Shown here in pieces: positions 36,351-48,167 of a DNA stretch of 64,000 bases. How positions within the stretch are numbered: position 1 is the first letter of the stretch; each line of letters opens with the position of its first letter. Below the pieces are notes generated by a model. It ran no database searches. It had not been told where the DNA came from and saw nothing but the letters and a program-made list of their open reading frames with translations. This DNA is from Phycomyces nitens (lineage: Eukaryota; Mucoromycota; Mucoromycetes; Mucorales; Phycomycetaceae), in NCBI GenBank assembly GCA_022702545.1, contig JAHRBC010000004.1:1798001-1862000 (forward strand), in the 5' to 3' direction. The position numbers and the translations under genes were made by a program.

Positions 36351-37889
36351 ATGCTACAGACAGAGACCGAGAATCCTCCAGATCCATTCAACTCAGGATT
36401 AGCAACCCACTGTATAACAAAAGGAATCCTGGACAAGCAGCACATAGCCGGAATGCCATTCGATGAGAAGCTGGATCAACGAGAGGCCATTACTTCCCCA
36501 CTTGCCTGCCAAGTAAATATACACTCTGAAATATGGCAAGTACCGCATGAAATAAACCCCAAAAGGTCCCTCGCGTCAACCTCTTCTGGATCAAGTCAAT
36601 CAGGATGCAATGAGGCCATGCCATTAGAAGGATTTGACTCTGATACACACTCACAAGCCCCATCTTCCCATCCCACCGCGCCTCGGACAGTCGAGCAAGT
36701 CCACAAGATGTGTGAGCGTGCACGGGCCACTGGTGATTCGCGTGTTCAGCTGGAACTGTGCAATGAATTTATAGATATCTGCCTACTCAAATGTCCAGAT
36801 GATTCGCCTGGTGCGTTTTCATCCTCACCATCCTTTCCCAAAGATTCAAAGAAGCCAAAGAAGAAGAAGGAAAAGACGGTGAACGAGGTGATGCTCAAGG
36901 AAGCCCTACGGATCCTTGAACGCCTGGCTACAGTGGGCCAGGGAATCGGCAAGTGTGCCAACAGTGAAGCCCAGTATATTCTTGCCAACTTTCTGGGGAT
37001 GGGTGGCCTGGGCTTAAAGGTCAATCACGACAGGGCTTTTCAACTGTACATCCAGGCCTCCAAGCAGTGTCACCCTGATGCTACCTACCGTGCTGCAGTG
37101 TGCTATGAATTAGGACTTGGTACACGAAAGGATCCTTCACGGGCTATGATATTCTACCGCAAGGCTGCCCATCTCTGCCATCCTGGAAGTATGTACAAGC
37201 TTGGAATGATCATGCTACGTGGTTACTGCAATCAAACCCCTGTTATGCGCGAAGCAGTCTGCTGGCTGCAACGGGCTGCCAAACATGCCACAGCCCAGGT
37301 TCCCCATGCCCTCCACACACTGGCAATGATCCAAATCACAGGCGAACTTGGTGAATCTACGAGCATGCTGGCAGATACAGCCTACGCAATTGAATTGCTA
37401 CTCAAGGCCGCGACTTTTGGATATGCCCCCAGTCAAGTGAAGCTAGGTGAATGCTACGAGACAGGCGATCTGGTTGAGCCAGACGACAGGCTATCTATCT
37501 TATGGTATTCCCGTGCAGCACAGCGAGGAAGTGCAGAGGGTGCACTTGGGTTATCTACTTGGTATCTCACAGGGTCAGAGACCAGAGGTTTGTTGGACCA
37601 GTCGGATCTGCAGGCCTTACTGTGGGCCAGGAAGGCTATAATTGTAGCAATGGCCATGGAAAACGATTCCAAGCGGTGGACACTGGCAAAGGCATGTTAT
37701 ACAGTTGGGTTCTATATGGAACACGGTATTGGACTCGAGGTGCCGTCAATAGAGGAAGCCATTGAATGGTATAGGCAATCGGCAGACAATGGACATTATG
37801 ATGCAGCAAGACGATTAGAGGAGATTGAGGCAAACACAAGATCTCGGGAAGCCGAGCAAAATGGGAATTCGCGTTGCCATATTATGTAA
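36351..37889 (+). CDS. Sel1-repeat protein, Skt5/Chs4-like chitin synthase activator
   Basis: Intronless, 512 residues. The N-terminal 150 residues are low-complexity, followed by a lysine run (KKPKKKKEK) and then tandem Sel1-type repeats (for example NHDRAFQLYIQASKQCHPDATYRAAVCYELGLG, split here by motif; ALHTLAMIQ; GLSTWYLTG; DNGHYDAARRLEE). The protein ends CHIM, a CaaX box, the same kind of prenylation signal as in yeast Skt5/Chs4, which anchors chitin synthase III activity at the membrane. Yeast Skt5 is longer (about 700 residues) but shares repeats plus CaaX. It sits 6 kb from the cell-wall MAP kinase; a functional link is inference. Confidence 0.82.
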   Translation: MLQTETENPPDPFNSGLATHCITKGILDKQHIAGMPFDEKLDQREAITSPLACQVNIHSEIWQVPHEINPKRSLASTSSGSSQSGCNEAMPLEGFDSDTHSQAPSSHPTAPRTVEQVHKMCERARATGDSRVQLELCNEFIDICLLKCPDDSPGAFSSSPSFPKDSKKPKKKKEKTVNEVMLKEALRILERLATVGQGIGKCANSEAQYILANFLGMGGLGLKVNHDRAFQLYIQASKQCHPDATYRAAVCYELGLGTRKDPSRAMIFYRKAAHLCHPGSMYKLGMIMLRGYCNQTPVMREAVCWLQRAAKHATAQVPHALHTLAMIQITGELGESTSMLADTAYAIELLLKAATFGYAPSQVKLGECYETGDLVEPDDRLSILWYSRAAQRGSAEGALGLSTWYLTGSETRGLLDQSDLQALLWARKAIIVAMAMENDSKRWTLAKACYTVGFYMEHGIGLEVPSIEEAIEWYRQSADNGHYDAARRLEEIEANTRSREAEQNGNSRCHIM

Positions 37890-38383
37890 ATATAGATACT
37901 ATTATTATTGTTTTTTAAACTTTTTTTTTTACTTCTTCTTCTATTACTTCATCTATTACTTCTTCTTCTTTTGCAAGGTACAAAAGAAGCCTCTTTTTGT
38001 TTGTAATTTGTTTTTATTTTTCATTTTCTTGTAAATAATTTATAAATTGAAATGTCACCCAGGCAAGTGAATCGTCCGTCACCATTAAAGGCAATGGTCG
38101 AATAAGGAGGCTCACCAAACAGATTGTTCTTCTCTCTGCCGTACAATCCTCAGACAATCGTGAAATTTCTGAATAGTCGAGGAAATCTTTCCCAAAAAGG
38201 GAAAAACAGATTATGAAATTGCATTTTGTCCAAAGATGACTGGGCTATATCACCTTGGGGACCCAAGTGTTGAGTTGTGGGTAATTTTGATTTGTGAAAT
38301 TATTCATTGCCTTCTTTTCTTTTTCTCTTTTGTGTGTGTGTTTGTGTGTTTGTGTTTAAGCAATTGTTCCCTTTTTTCTTAAC
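37890..38383. other. Intergenic region
   Basis: T-rich with TTCTTCTT and GTGTTTGTGTGTT runs just upstream of 38384. It is probably the Sel1 gene's 3' end and the promoter of the DUF962 gene. No gene seen. Confidence 0.55.
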
Positions 38384-38929
38384 ATGAGAGTAGTGGCCAA
38401 TCCAAACTATTCATTAAGAAGCGAACCTACTGGAGGATTCAAATCATTCGAAGCATTCTACCCATTCTACTTGGGAGAGCATTGCAATCGCACTAACCGC
38501 AGACTGCATCTGATTGGTACATTAGTCTTGAGATCAAGGATCATATTAAATCCAGGCTTGTTTTTGATTCGATAGGCACTACGATTTCAGTCATTCTGTT
38601 TCTAGTTGCACTTTTAAAGAGAAATAAAAACTATTTTTTTGCCGGGATCTTGCAAGGTATACATGTATTCAAACCCGTATTTGTAATTAGGATCAATTAA
38701 GCCAAATATATATATATATAAATATATATATTCATATCTAGGGTATGTTTGGGCATGGACCGGGCACTTTATATTTGAGAAAAAGTAAGTTGGCCAAATT
38801 GACTAGCACAAGCTTATATATATATATTTGTCTGCCAGTAAGCCTGCCACATTTCGATATCCAATTTGGTCTCTTTGGGGCGACTTTAAGATGTGGTCCG
38901 AGATTGGATTGGGAAAACGGGCTCTGTGA
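38384..38929 (+). CDS. DUF962 (Mpo1-like) small membrane protein
   Basis: Four exons, 38384-38516, 38576-38656, 38742-38784 and 38839-38929; 115 residues. Landmarks: FEAFYPFYLGEHCNRTNRRLHLIGT, a hydrophobic segment (ISVILFLVALL), GYVWAWTGHFIFEKNKPATFRYPIWSLWGDFKMW. The conserved His residues in EHxNxxxRxLHxxG and GHxxFEKNxP are the presumed iron ligands. DUF962 includes yeast Mpo1, an ER dioxygenase for 2-hydroxy fatty acids; this short form is the common one in bacteria and fungi. It is not shown that it has Mpo1 activity. The last two exons are overlapped antisense by a long open frame. Confidence 0.88.
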
Positions 38930-39321
38930 TGGCCACACATGAAGATTACCAAATGGCACAATAATTGAAGATTTGATAATGTTATTTTTATTTTTATTAA
39001 TAATAATTGAATATTGGGTAATTGGCAATATTTGGTGTGGATAGAGTCTAGATCTTGACCCAAAGGACCTTGCCAGTCTATAACATTGATTTGAGATAAT
39101 TTGAAAGCCACAAGTAAAATGGAATGCACAAAACACCTATTTCTGACTAGTTCAAGTGGAATATTTAAACATTGTGATTGTAAAAGTGTAAATTCAAAGT
39201 TAAAGGTGCCTGCAGTCTAGAAGAAGAAGAAACATTTTATAAAAGTAATAATTGGATTCAGTGTACTCGAGAAATGATTATTGCGAATTGGTAGACGGAA
39301 ATAAAGAGCCAAGGTCTTTAC

Positions 39322-39489
39322 CATGTTATCCTTGACAGTTTTTAATAGTGAATATAAAAGGTGTAATATTTGCGTAAAGACAAAGGTGCTATAGCCAACT
39401 GCTAGCCACCCAACACAGTTTAGTTTGGTCCAGACCGAGCTATCTGCTACTCCAACCCGGACAATATTCACAATAGCTGTAAAAGACAT
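39322..39489 (-). CDS. Candidate hydrophobic small protein, first exon
   Basis: ATG at 39489 opens a frame with one hydrophobic segment (LNCVGWLAVGYSTFVFTQILHLLY, split by motif). A good splice donor follows at ATG/GTAAAG (39322/39321) and an acceptor TTCTTCTAG at 39217, after which the frame stays open from 39216 to 38803, antisense to the DUF962 gene. Unspliced, the frame reads to 39217 (90 residues). I recognise no family. The splice signals and TATA-rich upstream sequence favour a real gene, but nothing in the protein confirms it. Confidence 0.3.
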
Positions 39490-39602
39490 TCTCTTGTCGT
39501 AGTACACAAATATATATATATTTATATTATAATGAATTAGGTATTCTATGTTTTATAGATTGAAGAAGAAGAAGAAAAGCAGGCTAGTCATATATAAAGG
39601 GT

Positions 39603-41368
39603 TTATCCTTGCAAGAGGCTTTGGGCCTTTTGCAAAAATGCGTCAATGTTGTGTGTCATGATATCTTGGTTCTCAAGGTACATATTCAGTCTACCCAAGA
39701 GTTCCACTTGTTCTCTCTGAGACAAGTTGTTGATGACCAAGGCCAGGATTGTTCCAACCGACACATTGTACATCTATATTGAACATGAGCATCTATGTTT
39801 TTTTATTTGTTCAAGACTTACTTTTATAAAGCTGTGATAATACATGTGTGCAAAGAAGCCCATTAAGAACTGACAGTCCATACGATCAGTCAAGCCACCG
39901 TGGCCAGGGATGGTGTCTCCGAAATCCTTGATCTTAAAGGCACGTTTGACAGCACTGGCAAAGAATCCTCCAACGGGTGCAATCAAAGAAGCAAAGCAGG
40001 CCATGAGGATTGTATGGAGCTGAACAGGAGCAATCCAGACCTCATGTACATCTTGAAGGGTCTATAGGATATAGAATATAGGTAAGCAAAAAAAGAAAAA
40101 AGTGTGTATTGATTGACTGACTGTAATCTTGATCAAATAGCGAACTACGGATGGAAGGCGCCATGGAGCAGCCGTGAATACTGGGTTCTTTGGCTCACAG
40201 GATATATTGGACCATGCAGAGGCAGCAAGGTCCTAAGACGAGGTAAATAGCAATTCATTACGGATCACTCTTACCTGAACTGGACATGTGAGGTAGTCAA
40301 ACCGCATCAAGAGGGTAGTGACCTATGTAAACACAAATGAGGATCTCTATACTAACATGATGATCCCTCCTTACAAAAAATCCAAGCACAAGAGTGCACA
40401 AGAGAGCACCCACAAAGCCTTCGACGGTCTTCTTGGGACTGATCTGAATAAGAGGAGTCTTTCCCCAAAAGAATCCACAGACATAGGCAAATATATCATT
40501 GATAACCACCAGAGACGCAGGCATGACAAACCTATGACCAGGTTAGGATGTTGAATATCTGGTGTGTGCGTGTGTGTGTGTGTGTGTGTGCAACGTACCA
40601 AATCAAGCCTTCCAAGATGTTATCGACAATAAAATGGCTTTGGACGACGATCAAGAACAAGGACATATGAGTCCATCCAAACTGTGCCATCTGTGCCTTG
40701 TATTCGCCCTTTTTCAAGTTTGTCACAAAAAATACGAAGCCTGCCATGACATCATCTCAATATCCACACTTGTAATCCATTTTTGTTTTTTAGCCCTTAC
40801 CAAGAACGTAGAGCATGAAGCTGATAAATCGGTGATGAGTAGCAAATGGCAACAAGAACGCGTCAACCATGACGATTTCCTTGAAGTAATAGATGATGGA
40901 TTCGCCATAGAGAAAGTATTCGGTTGTAATTAAAAAGTACCTAGATTTCAGAATATATAGATATTTAAGACATGTATATGTGTGTTGAACACTGTCAATA
41001 AAGAAAGGGGTCCCCTACCAGCTCATCGTCTTGAACCATCTCAAATTCTTGCTCTTGGCTGGTACATATGCAAGCTGAATAACTTCGCGGTAGACGAGAA
41101 CCGTGATGATCATCACTGCTGCAATCGACCAAATGTAGCCGGATGCCAGGGTAAAGAAAAAGGCACTGATCATCATAAAAGTCGTCGAGGTTCTTATGGC
41201 CATGTTGCGCCATTTAGTAGAGGATTTCTCGGCAGCCAAGAGAACTGGTTCTTTTTCGGTGCCTTCTCGTGGTTGTGTTTTCTTCTTGTCATTGATTCCC
41301 GAGTTGGTTCTGGCGGGTGATTCTGGAGACCTTTCGGATCTCTGGGAGTTTTTCTTTGCTTTTGCCAT
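39603..41368 (-). CDS. CDS1: CDP-diacylglycerol synthase (phosphatidate cytidylyltransferase)
   Basis: Eight exons: 41368-41019, 40940-40801, 40740-40599, 40531-40375, 40322-40275, 40232-40122, 40061-39822, 39773-39603; 452 residues, similar to yeast Cds1 (457). Converts phosphatidic acid and CTP to CDP-diacylglycerol in the ER, the precursor of PI, PS and cardiolipin. The CDS signature is clear near the C-terminus: [21 protein letters not shown] followed by LTDRMDC. FGKT-like segment is [20 protein letters not shown], also conserved. Several membrane segments precede it. The N-terminal 50 residues are Lys/Ser-rich. Intron 3 contains a (GT)n run at about 40561-40590. Confidence 0.95.
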
Positions 41369-42444
41369 TCTTTAGTTGAGCCTGTCTAGGCGATCAAGGG
41401 CATAAAATATGTATATGTATATATGTATATATATATATAAGTATCTATATATATATGAGAAAGAAAAGCAAAAAATAATTGCAAAATAATTGGCTTGTAA
41501 ATTGAAAATCCCTAAATTATAGATTAATATTCAGGGATCATGATAGGTCGGATTATCGGCAGAATTATAAGCGAGGACATGCTATTGTTAAAAAATGAAT
41601 TGGGGCATATTCTGTGATAATATGAAATATCCTTTATATTGAGAAATTGCTATTCAATTATGAATGTTTGACCTGGTTTCTCTGATTGATTGATTATTAA
41701 TGGTATAATTTTAAAATAACAAGGAAGATTGTCTTTTCTATAGCCAAGATGTTCAATTGCAGCCAACAAAGATTAGTTCTGATATAATTGAAACCGGTTT
41801 TTCATTGGATTTTATGCCAAGAAGACCTTGAAAGCAATTGAAACAGATTAATTGAACATGTAATGAATAATAGCAAGCTCGGATTTACATGAGTTTCCCC
41901 ATCATTTATATTTGCACCCAAACCCAAATCATCAACCATTAATCATCGTTTCTAAAAAAACTCTTGTTAATATAATAAACCCAGGCTGAGTGCAATTTTG
42001 CTCTGTTACCATTCAGAAAACAAAAACATTAATCCCAAACACATTTGATCAGCTAACTTCTTTTGTTTTTTTTTGCTCTTGAATAATCATCAGATTCTTT
42101 ACCAACATCTCAAAAGACAACCTCGTCTACTTATCCTTGGCACCCAAAATAAAATCGCATCGATACCATTATCACATGATATGCATATCCTGAAGATCGG
42201 TTGGAATCCTCGAGGACAATACGATTTGTACCACATATGATTCCTGCTCAAGAAATCCCTGCTCTTCTTTTCCTTCTGTGTGGAGGTTAAATTTGTCTGG
42301 AGCCTCAACTTACAAAAAGCCACAGTGTGTCCGTAGGTCTTGAACATCCTACTTTTGGCTAACCAGAAGCAAACAGCAGCAGGATATAAAGAGGGCCTGG
42401 ACCTTTCTGCCTTATTTGCCATCCCAAGAGACAATGAAGGGAAG
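41369..42444. other. Divergent intergenic region upstream of the methyltransferase
   Basis: About 1.1 kb between CDS1 and the methyltransferase, transcribed away from each other. TATATATGTATATATAT runs lie at about 41407-41455 near the CDS1 start. The methyltransferase frame is open upstream of ATG 42445 to about 42340, and a possible acceptor CTAACCAG lies at about 42360-42367, so a leader intron or an extra 5' exon is possible. Confidence 0.55.
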
Positions 42445-45400
42445 ATGACCGAACGAGCGTCCTCCAACCTAGAAGATCAGTGCTTTCATACCATAGATCA
42501 AGCCTTTATTATCACTGATGATTCCTATGGCAATCCAGCTTTGGATTACTCTCATCCATCTCCCAATTGCACGACCAATTACTACAATCACTTGATGTCC
42601 CTCAATTCCTCCTCATCTCATTATACCCCCATACTTCTCGATACCTTGACTCCCCCCTATGAAACAAATAATGCATTGATGCACGGACCACACTGCACCG
42701 CAACCCTGTCAAATAGCGACTGTATAGATCATTTTCCGGGTATTAAGCGCAAACGCCAGAATACTATAAGCGACCAATCAACAAGCTTGCCAATCTATTC
42801 TGGTGCTTACCAACCCAACCATACCAGCCATACAGAAACCAACCACACCAATGGGTTCCAAGAGTATCAATCTCCAATATCTCTTGTCAATTCAGAATAT
42901 TACAAGAATATACCCTCTGATGGGCTCCAGGACACTCATATATTATACCCCGAGCCAAATCAAGTCTGCAAATCAGAATCATTCGAGAGCCTCGTCTTGA
43001 ACGAATCAGATGCCAAAAAGGTCGTTTATATTCTGGGCAACATGCTCTCTATAGTAAAAGATGATGTATCAAATGAAGTGTCAAAGAGAGTCGCCAGTGC
43101 AGGTAAGTCTATCTATATGTTATGTGTGCTAGTCTGGGCCATTATACTCAACTCTTATTCTTGTTAGGCTGGTCATATATGCCAGACTCTGCTCTCGACT
43201 ATCTGTTTCGTTCCCTAGAGTCCGAAAAGGTCTCAAGGGACATGTCTGCCATTCGAGATACGGTCAAGCAACAGACGATAGATATCTACTGCCTCATGAC
43301 TGGCTTCATGACAGTTTACCTTGTCTTTATCGAGATCCTTTTTCAAGACTTGATTGGCAATATGAATCAGAGTTCTTTTATAGAGTACTCGAGTCTCTTT
43401 TCAGAACAAGACGACATCTTTAAGAAATCTGATGATATATTTCTATGGCACCATTCATACACTCGTCACAACACCAACATTCTGTACTCTCTAGGGAACC
43501 AAATCCAAGCAGCTGGCATAAAATTTCATTCTCTTCAACTCATTGACACCATATTTTCACAATTCTACACCCTTCATTTTCTCGAAACCTCGGCACAAAA
43601 GCATCAAAAAGACCATGGTCAGTTCTATACCCCCCAAAGCGTGGTTCAATTCATGTGGACAAGGTGCATGTCAGACCAAACTCTACGGGACGCACTAAAG
43701 ACAGGCAGAGTACCACGCGTACTTGACCCATGTATGGGTATAGGTACCTTTCTTTGCGAGTTTCTTGCCAGGCTTACCAGTCAGAGCACAAGTATACCTC
43801 TCTTGTGGAATGATCCGACCATGCTGAAAAACATGCTGTCTCGGACAATCCCAGACACCTTGTGGGGTGTAGAGATTGACCCATTTGCATGTAACCTAGG
43901 AAAGTTGAATGTAATGATTCATTTGTTTCCGCTTTATAAGAGACTAGTTGAACTCGGCGAATCCGTAACACCACGAATGATCAACCGGCTGCGGATCTTT
44001 TGCAATGACACTCTCAAGTTGACGGTGGAGAGCAAGCCGATAACAGAATCAGGAACAGAAGCACAGCGTTGGGAGAAGGAGCAGCTGGAAAAGCTCAGGG
44101 ACGCAGCCCTATTCAAATTCGACTATGTTGTTACCAACCCACCATATATGATCCGAAAGACTGGATTTATTTCTGTACCAGACCCAAAGCTATACGATGA
44201 TAGTATTCTTGGTAGAGGAAGCCAGGCATACATGTACTTTTTATGGATTTGTCTTCAAAGATGCGAAGAAACCAACGGTCAGATCTGCTTCATCACACCT
44301 AGTCAATGGATGGTTCTGGAATTTGCCCAAGATCTCAGGTGAGAAGCATATGGTAGTGATGAGATTATAGTGACATTTTGTTGACAATACTATCGTTCTG
44401 ACAAACAGAGCATGGATTTGGCAGCATTTTGAAATGCTAGAGATCTTTCAGTTTGAGCCCTACAAGGTCTGGCCAAAGGTTCAAACGGACTCTCTTATAT
44501 TTAACCTACGTAAACGTGCTCCTGGTCGTGTACCAGAACAGACGCTGTTTCTGAGGCATATGTCTCGAAAACATAACCTGGAGAGCATCATCAAGTCTTA
44601 CAATATATTCGATCGCTCTCGCTTGGAGATACAGGACCCGCTCATCAAGTACAAGCTGACATCTACCCAACCAGTGGATTATATACTCCAGATCCCCCAC
44701 GCCTCGTTCTCTTTCCTGTCTCCTACATCATCTGTCTCTGACCAGCTCATGAACCTAACAAAGAGTCTACCCCGTCTGTGTGATGGAGAAATGTGTTTGA
44801 GCACATCCTCGTGTGCTCCTCTTGTCTGGAACCGCGGACCAAACACAAACCCAGTGTATGCACTGGTTGTGCGGACGCGGTGGGCCCTTGATGTGTTTGG
44901 GAAAGAATGCTGTGATCAATGGCTTCGGCCGGTATTTTACTGGAGTGGTAAGTCTTCTAGCGCAAGCCGACGAAGAAAAACAAGCGAGTGCCCGATCATC
45001 AGTAAAGAAGCCGTGTTTTGGCAAGATCGCGACCCTCTGCGCCTGACAAAAAAGGAGAATTCCCCTGCCGAAGCCTATGTACCTCTTTGCCGCCCTGACC
45101 CAGACGATACCAGATTATCGTTCTATTCAATGATACTGGTCGACAAAGACGGGGCTCTTCAGTTGGAAGAAGAATACAAACGATACGGCAGCACTGCCAG
45201 CTCATCTGCGCTCTATCACTATTTACTTGACGCCCGAAATGCTCTTCAGACTACAAAAACCGACCGGAATATTGCATATTGTCATTACAGCAAGTGTGGA
45301 ATCGAAACACCCGTAAAAATCGTCCATCCCATAAATTTCGGGTATTTTACTCGCACACAACCACGGCAACGGTTCTTTATTGATACTGATCGACGGTGCG

Positions 45401-46113
45401 TAACAAACCAATGCATGTACTTTACCATCAAGTCTGAGTATCCTTGGCAATCTGCAGACTTCTTTTGTGGTCTGCTGAATTCCAGTACCCTGCAGTTCTT
45501 TATACGAGACACATGCTATTATGACCAGCAAGGGCGCACACGGTTCTTTGGAAAGCACATGGCCAAGATTCCGTTCACACCACCTCGTTCGACTATAGAC
45601 GTTGAAATCATGGCTATGTTTGTCCGACACCTAACCACGGCCCGTGAATGGATATATGGAATCATTCAGCTTTCCAATACACTGAATGTTATGGAGCAAG
45701 TCAGAGGATGTACATGGCATATACCTGTAGTCGATCAGACGTTATTGTCTCTATGCGAACAAAACAAACCCAACTGGCGAATTGATTTGTGTAGGACATC
45801 ACAAAATGCAAATGACTGGATAAATATAAGAATACAATCAAGATTGCACACAAGTGTGGGTATGTATGAGGAGCTAAGACGACTTCTTAAAGTGGCGTCC
45901 TTGTTTCAATATTGCATTGATCAGCTCGCCTATGACATCTACAGTATACCAAAAGAGCTGCAAAAAGGGCTTGAGCAGGAACTTGGGCTCATATTGACTG
46001 AGACATGGAAAACAATTTTATTTGAGGAGATGAGCGTGAAAGAGCACTGTCTAACCTGGGGGCTGTGTATGGAAGAGGTTGCAAAGAAGATATTCGACAA
46101 AGAAGATTGCTAG
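42445..46113 (+). CDS. Eco57I/PglX-like adenine-N6 DNA methyltransferase
   Basis: Three exons, 42445-43102, 43168-44338 and 44409-46113; 1177 residues from the first ATG in frame. Residues 1-220 are low-complexity with a KRKR nuclear-signal-like patch near 100. A helical region follows, then GQFYTPQSVVQF (about 370), SAM-binding motif I DPCMGIGTFL (about 406), GVEIDPFACNLGKLN, and catalytic motif IV NPPY (about 542). NPPY in this context means amino-group (N6-adenine) methylation. The last 570 residues resemble a TaqI/type IIG target-recognition region (FFCGLLNSSTLQFF...GRTRFFGKHMAKIPF). Order and size match bacterial type IIG or BREX PglX enzymes. No nuclease motif is seen. Introns and eukaryotic neighbours exclude contamination. 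Confidence 0.85.
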
Positions 46114-46607
46114 CTGAATACGACCCCTCTTTATATACTTTATTCTTATTATCTACTGTAGTACCTTTTTCTTTTTCTTTTTTTTTTGTACATATTAACT
46201 TGGTGACATAAAATTTAGCAAATTCCCCTTCTTCTTTTTTAAAAAATAATAATCTAGTCAACTAACAGCTTTACATTTGATCTACCATGTAGGTTCTTAT
46301 ACCAGGTAAATTATCAACATGTATTCTGTGGAGGATAGTCAAGCACATTGAAATAAAGAGTAGAACAGATTGCAATAATTTCTAGGCCAGCTCAAGTTTT
46401 ACAAGCATTATAAAAGGTATGACACAGCATTGTTTAAAAAAAAAGAAAAGGGTGTATATTATTTAAATAACAGCATAGAAGGTTGTTAATCGCAAAATCT
46501 CCATTCTTTCGACTTTCTTTTCTATAAAAAAAACACTTGTATATTTTATATTTATATTTTTATATATATATTTATATTTATATATCTATATTTATATATA
46601 TCAAATC
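46114..46607. other. Intergenic region
   Basis: AT-rich spacer between the methyltransferase stop and the Nudix-like gene, with TATATTTATATTT repeats at about 46539-46600 directly before the next ATG. No gene seen. Confidence 0.55.
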
Positions 46608-47780
46608 ATGTCGAATGACAGCTCTCAGAAAGACCCAGATGTCCTTGACACAGTAAAGAGCACAGCTGTCAATAAAGGAAATATTGCTTTCCAAGGAAAT
46701 ATCAATATTCGAAATCTTGTCGGCTGCATAATCATTGAGCCAAGAACAAAGTGCTTTATGCTAATATCCACTAATAAACCAAAGAAAACATGGGTCATTG
46801 TAAGTGTCTTGAAATGCATGTTGTGTCTCTTTTTTGATGCCTAAGAAACCTATCTGTTCAATGTCTGGAGCCAAAGTCAATGTGGACTGAGGGAGACGAC
46901 GTCAAGGACATTGTCAAAGCTGCGACTTGGGAAGAAGCCGGTGTGGTGGGGATCGTAAGACGACGAATAGGAAAATTTGTCGAAAGGGTGAATAACCGCA
47001 TAAAAGCTTATCACTTGATGTACGAGATTGAGTCCCAAGAAGTTTCCGAGATTTATCCACAATCAAAGAAGCGTGAACGACGATGGGTAAGGGGCATATG
47101 TGCAAAAAAAAACAAAAAAAGAACAAATGTATTGACCAAAATTTGATTAGTTTACCTATCAAGAAGCAATGATGATCGTAAAAGATAAACACATTAGAGA
47201 TGCATTAAGAATGTCTAGTGTCTGTCCACCGATCCTCGCACTCCAGACGTCCAAAAAAATTGAATATCAAGAAAGCCAGATTGCTGTGGAAAAGAAGAAC
47301 AAGAAGAAGAAGAAGATCAAACAAGAGCTTGGCTATAGTGTTGATGAAGCATCGGTGCCTGAGAATCCTGCTGTCAGAATCAATGAAGCCTTGAGAATGA
47401 CAAGGAGCGAGATACATGCTCAGATGAACCCAGTCAATGGGCGCTCGCTTAGTGATGTGTGCACAGAAACATTGAAAGGATTGTCCTTGGCACCATTGAC
47501 TCAAAATCCAATTGACACTGCTGGACCAAGCTGCCCAGTCAATGTACAGCCCATTTCTACCCATAGCAGCATCTCAAAGAAAAGTCAAAAGTCGGAAACG
47601 AGCAACACTTTTACAGAAGATCAATTGTCGCAATCAACAGGAAAGACGAGTTGTAGAGATTCGGCAAGCTCGGATAGAAGGAAATCATGGACAAAGTTCA
47701 TTCCTTTGTACAAATCTAAAAGCAAAAACCAAGAGCAATCCAATCTCGAGGAAATGCAAGATATGAATTTGGAAAACTAA
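46608..47780 (+). CDS. Nudix-fold (DIPP/Aps1-like) protein with degenerate Nudix box
   Basis: Exons 46608-46799, 46871-47086 and 47151-47780; 345 residues. The N-terminal part follows diphosphoinositol-polyphosphate phosphohydrolases: LVGCIIIEPRTKCFMLIS, KTWVI, then ATWEEAGVVG, HLMYEI and a KRERRWFTYQEA end. The Nudix box GX5EX7REUXEE is damaged: the PKGG(W) position reads PKSMW and RE reads AA, leaving only the final EE. At least one metal ligand and the conserved Gly are therefore missing. The C-terminal 190 residues are a Lys-rich then Ser-rich tail not found in Aps1/Ddp1. The intron 1 acceptor (GGAG) is weak, so an error in that junction could explain part of the box. Confidence 0.65.
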
Positions 47781-48167
47781 TAAAGAGTAAGCCTTGAATA
47801 TCATGGAATATCCACGTACTACTACATTTATCCTTGTGGCTGTTTCTATTCCAACTATCTAGCTCCAGAGAATGCAGCTTTGGTTATAGTGCATTCTTCT
47901 AGTATCTTCCAAACAGTTGTATTGCCATAAATTTAGACCAGATCTTTCCAATTTGCCAACACAATCCAATTATCTAGTTTAGCAAGATATTGTTTAATAA
48001 AAAAAAAGGTAATATACTATCATCATACATGGTTGAAAAGTATGAAGATTGGTATAGAATATTAAGTAAGATATAAAAATACACGATTTAGATTCCTTTG
48101 GGTTACAAACTCAAGGATCATTATTGTTTTCAAGTTTTTTTTTTTTTCATTTAGAGCAAGAGTCCTC
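47781..48167. other. Convergent intergenic region
   Basis: AT-rich spacer between two gene 3' ends, with a T13 run near 48136. No gene. Confidence 0.5.

Noticed and set aside
42445..46113. Bacterial contamination as the explanation for the methyltransferase
   Set aside because: The gene has two introns with good splice signals, neighbours are clearly fungal on both sides, and codon and base composition resemble them.
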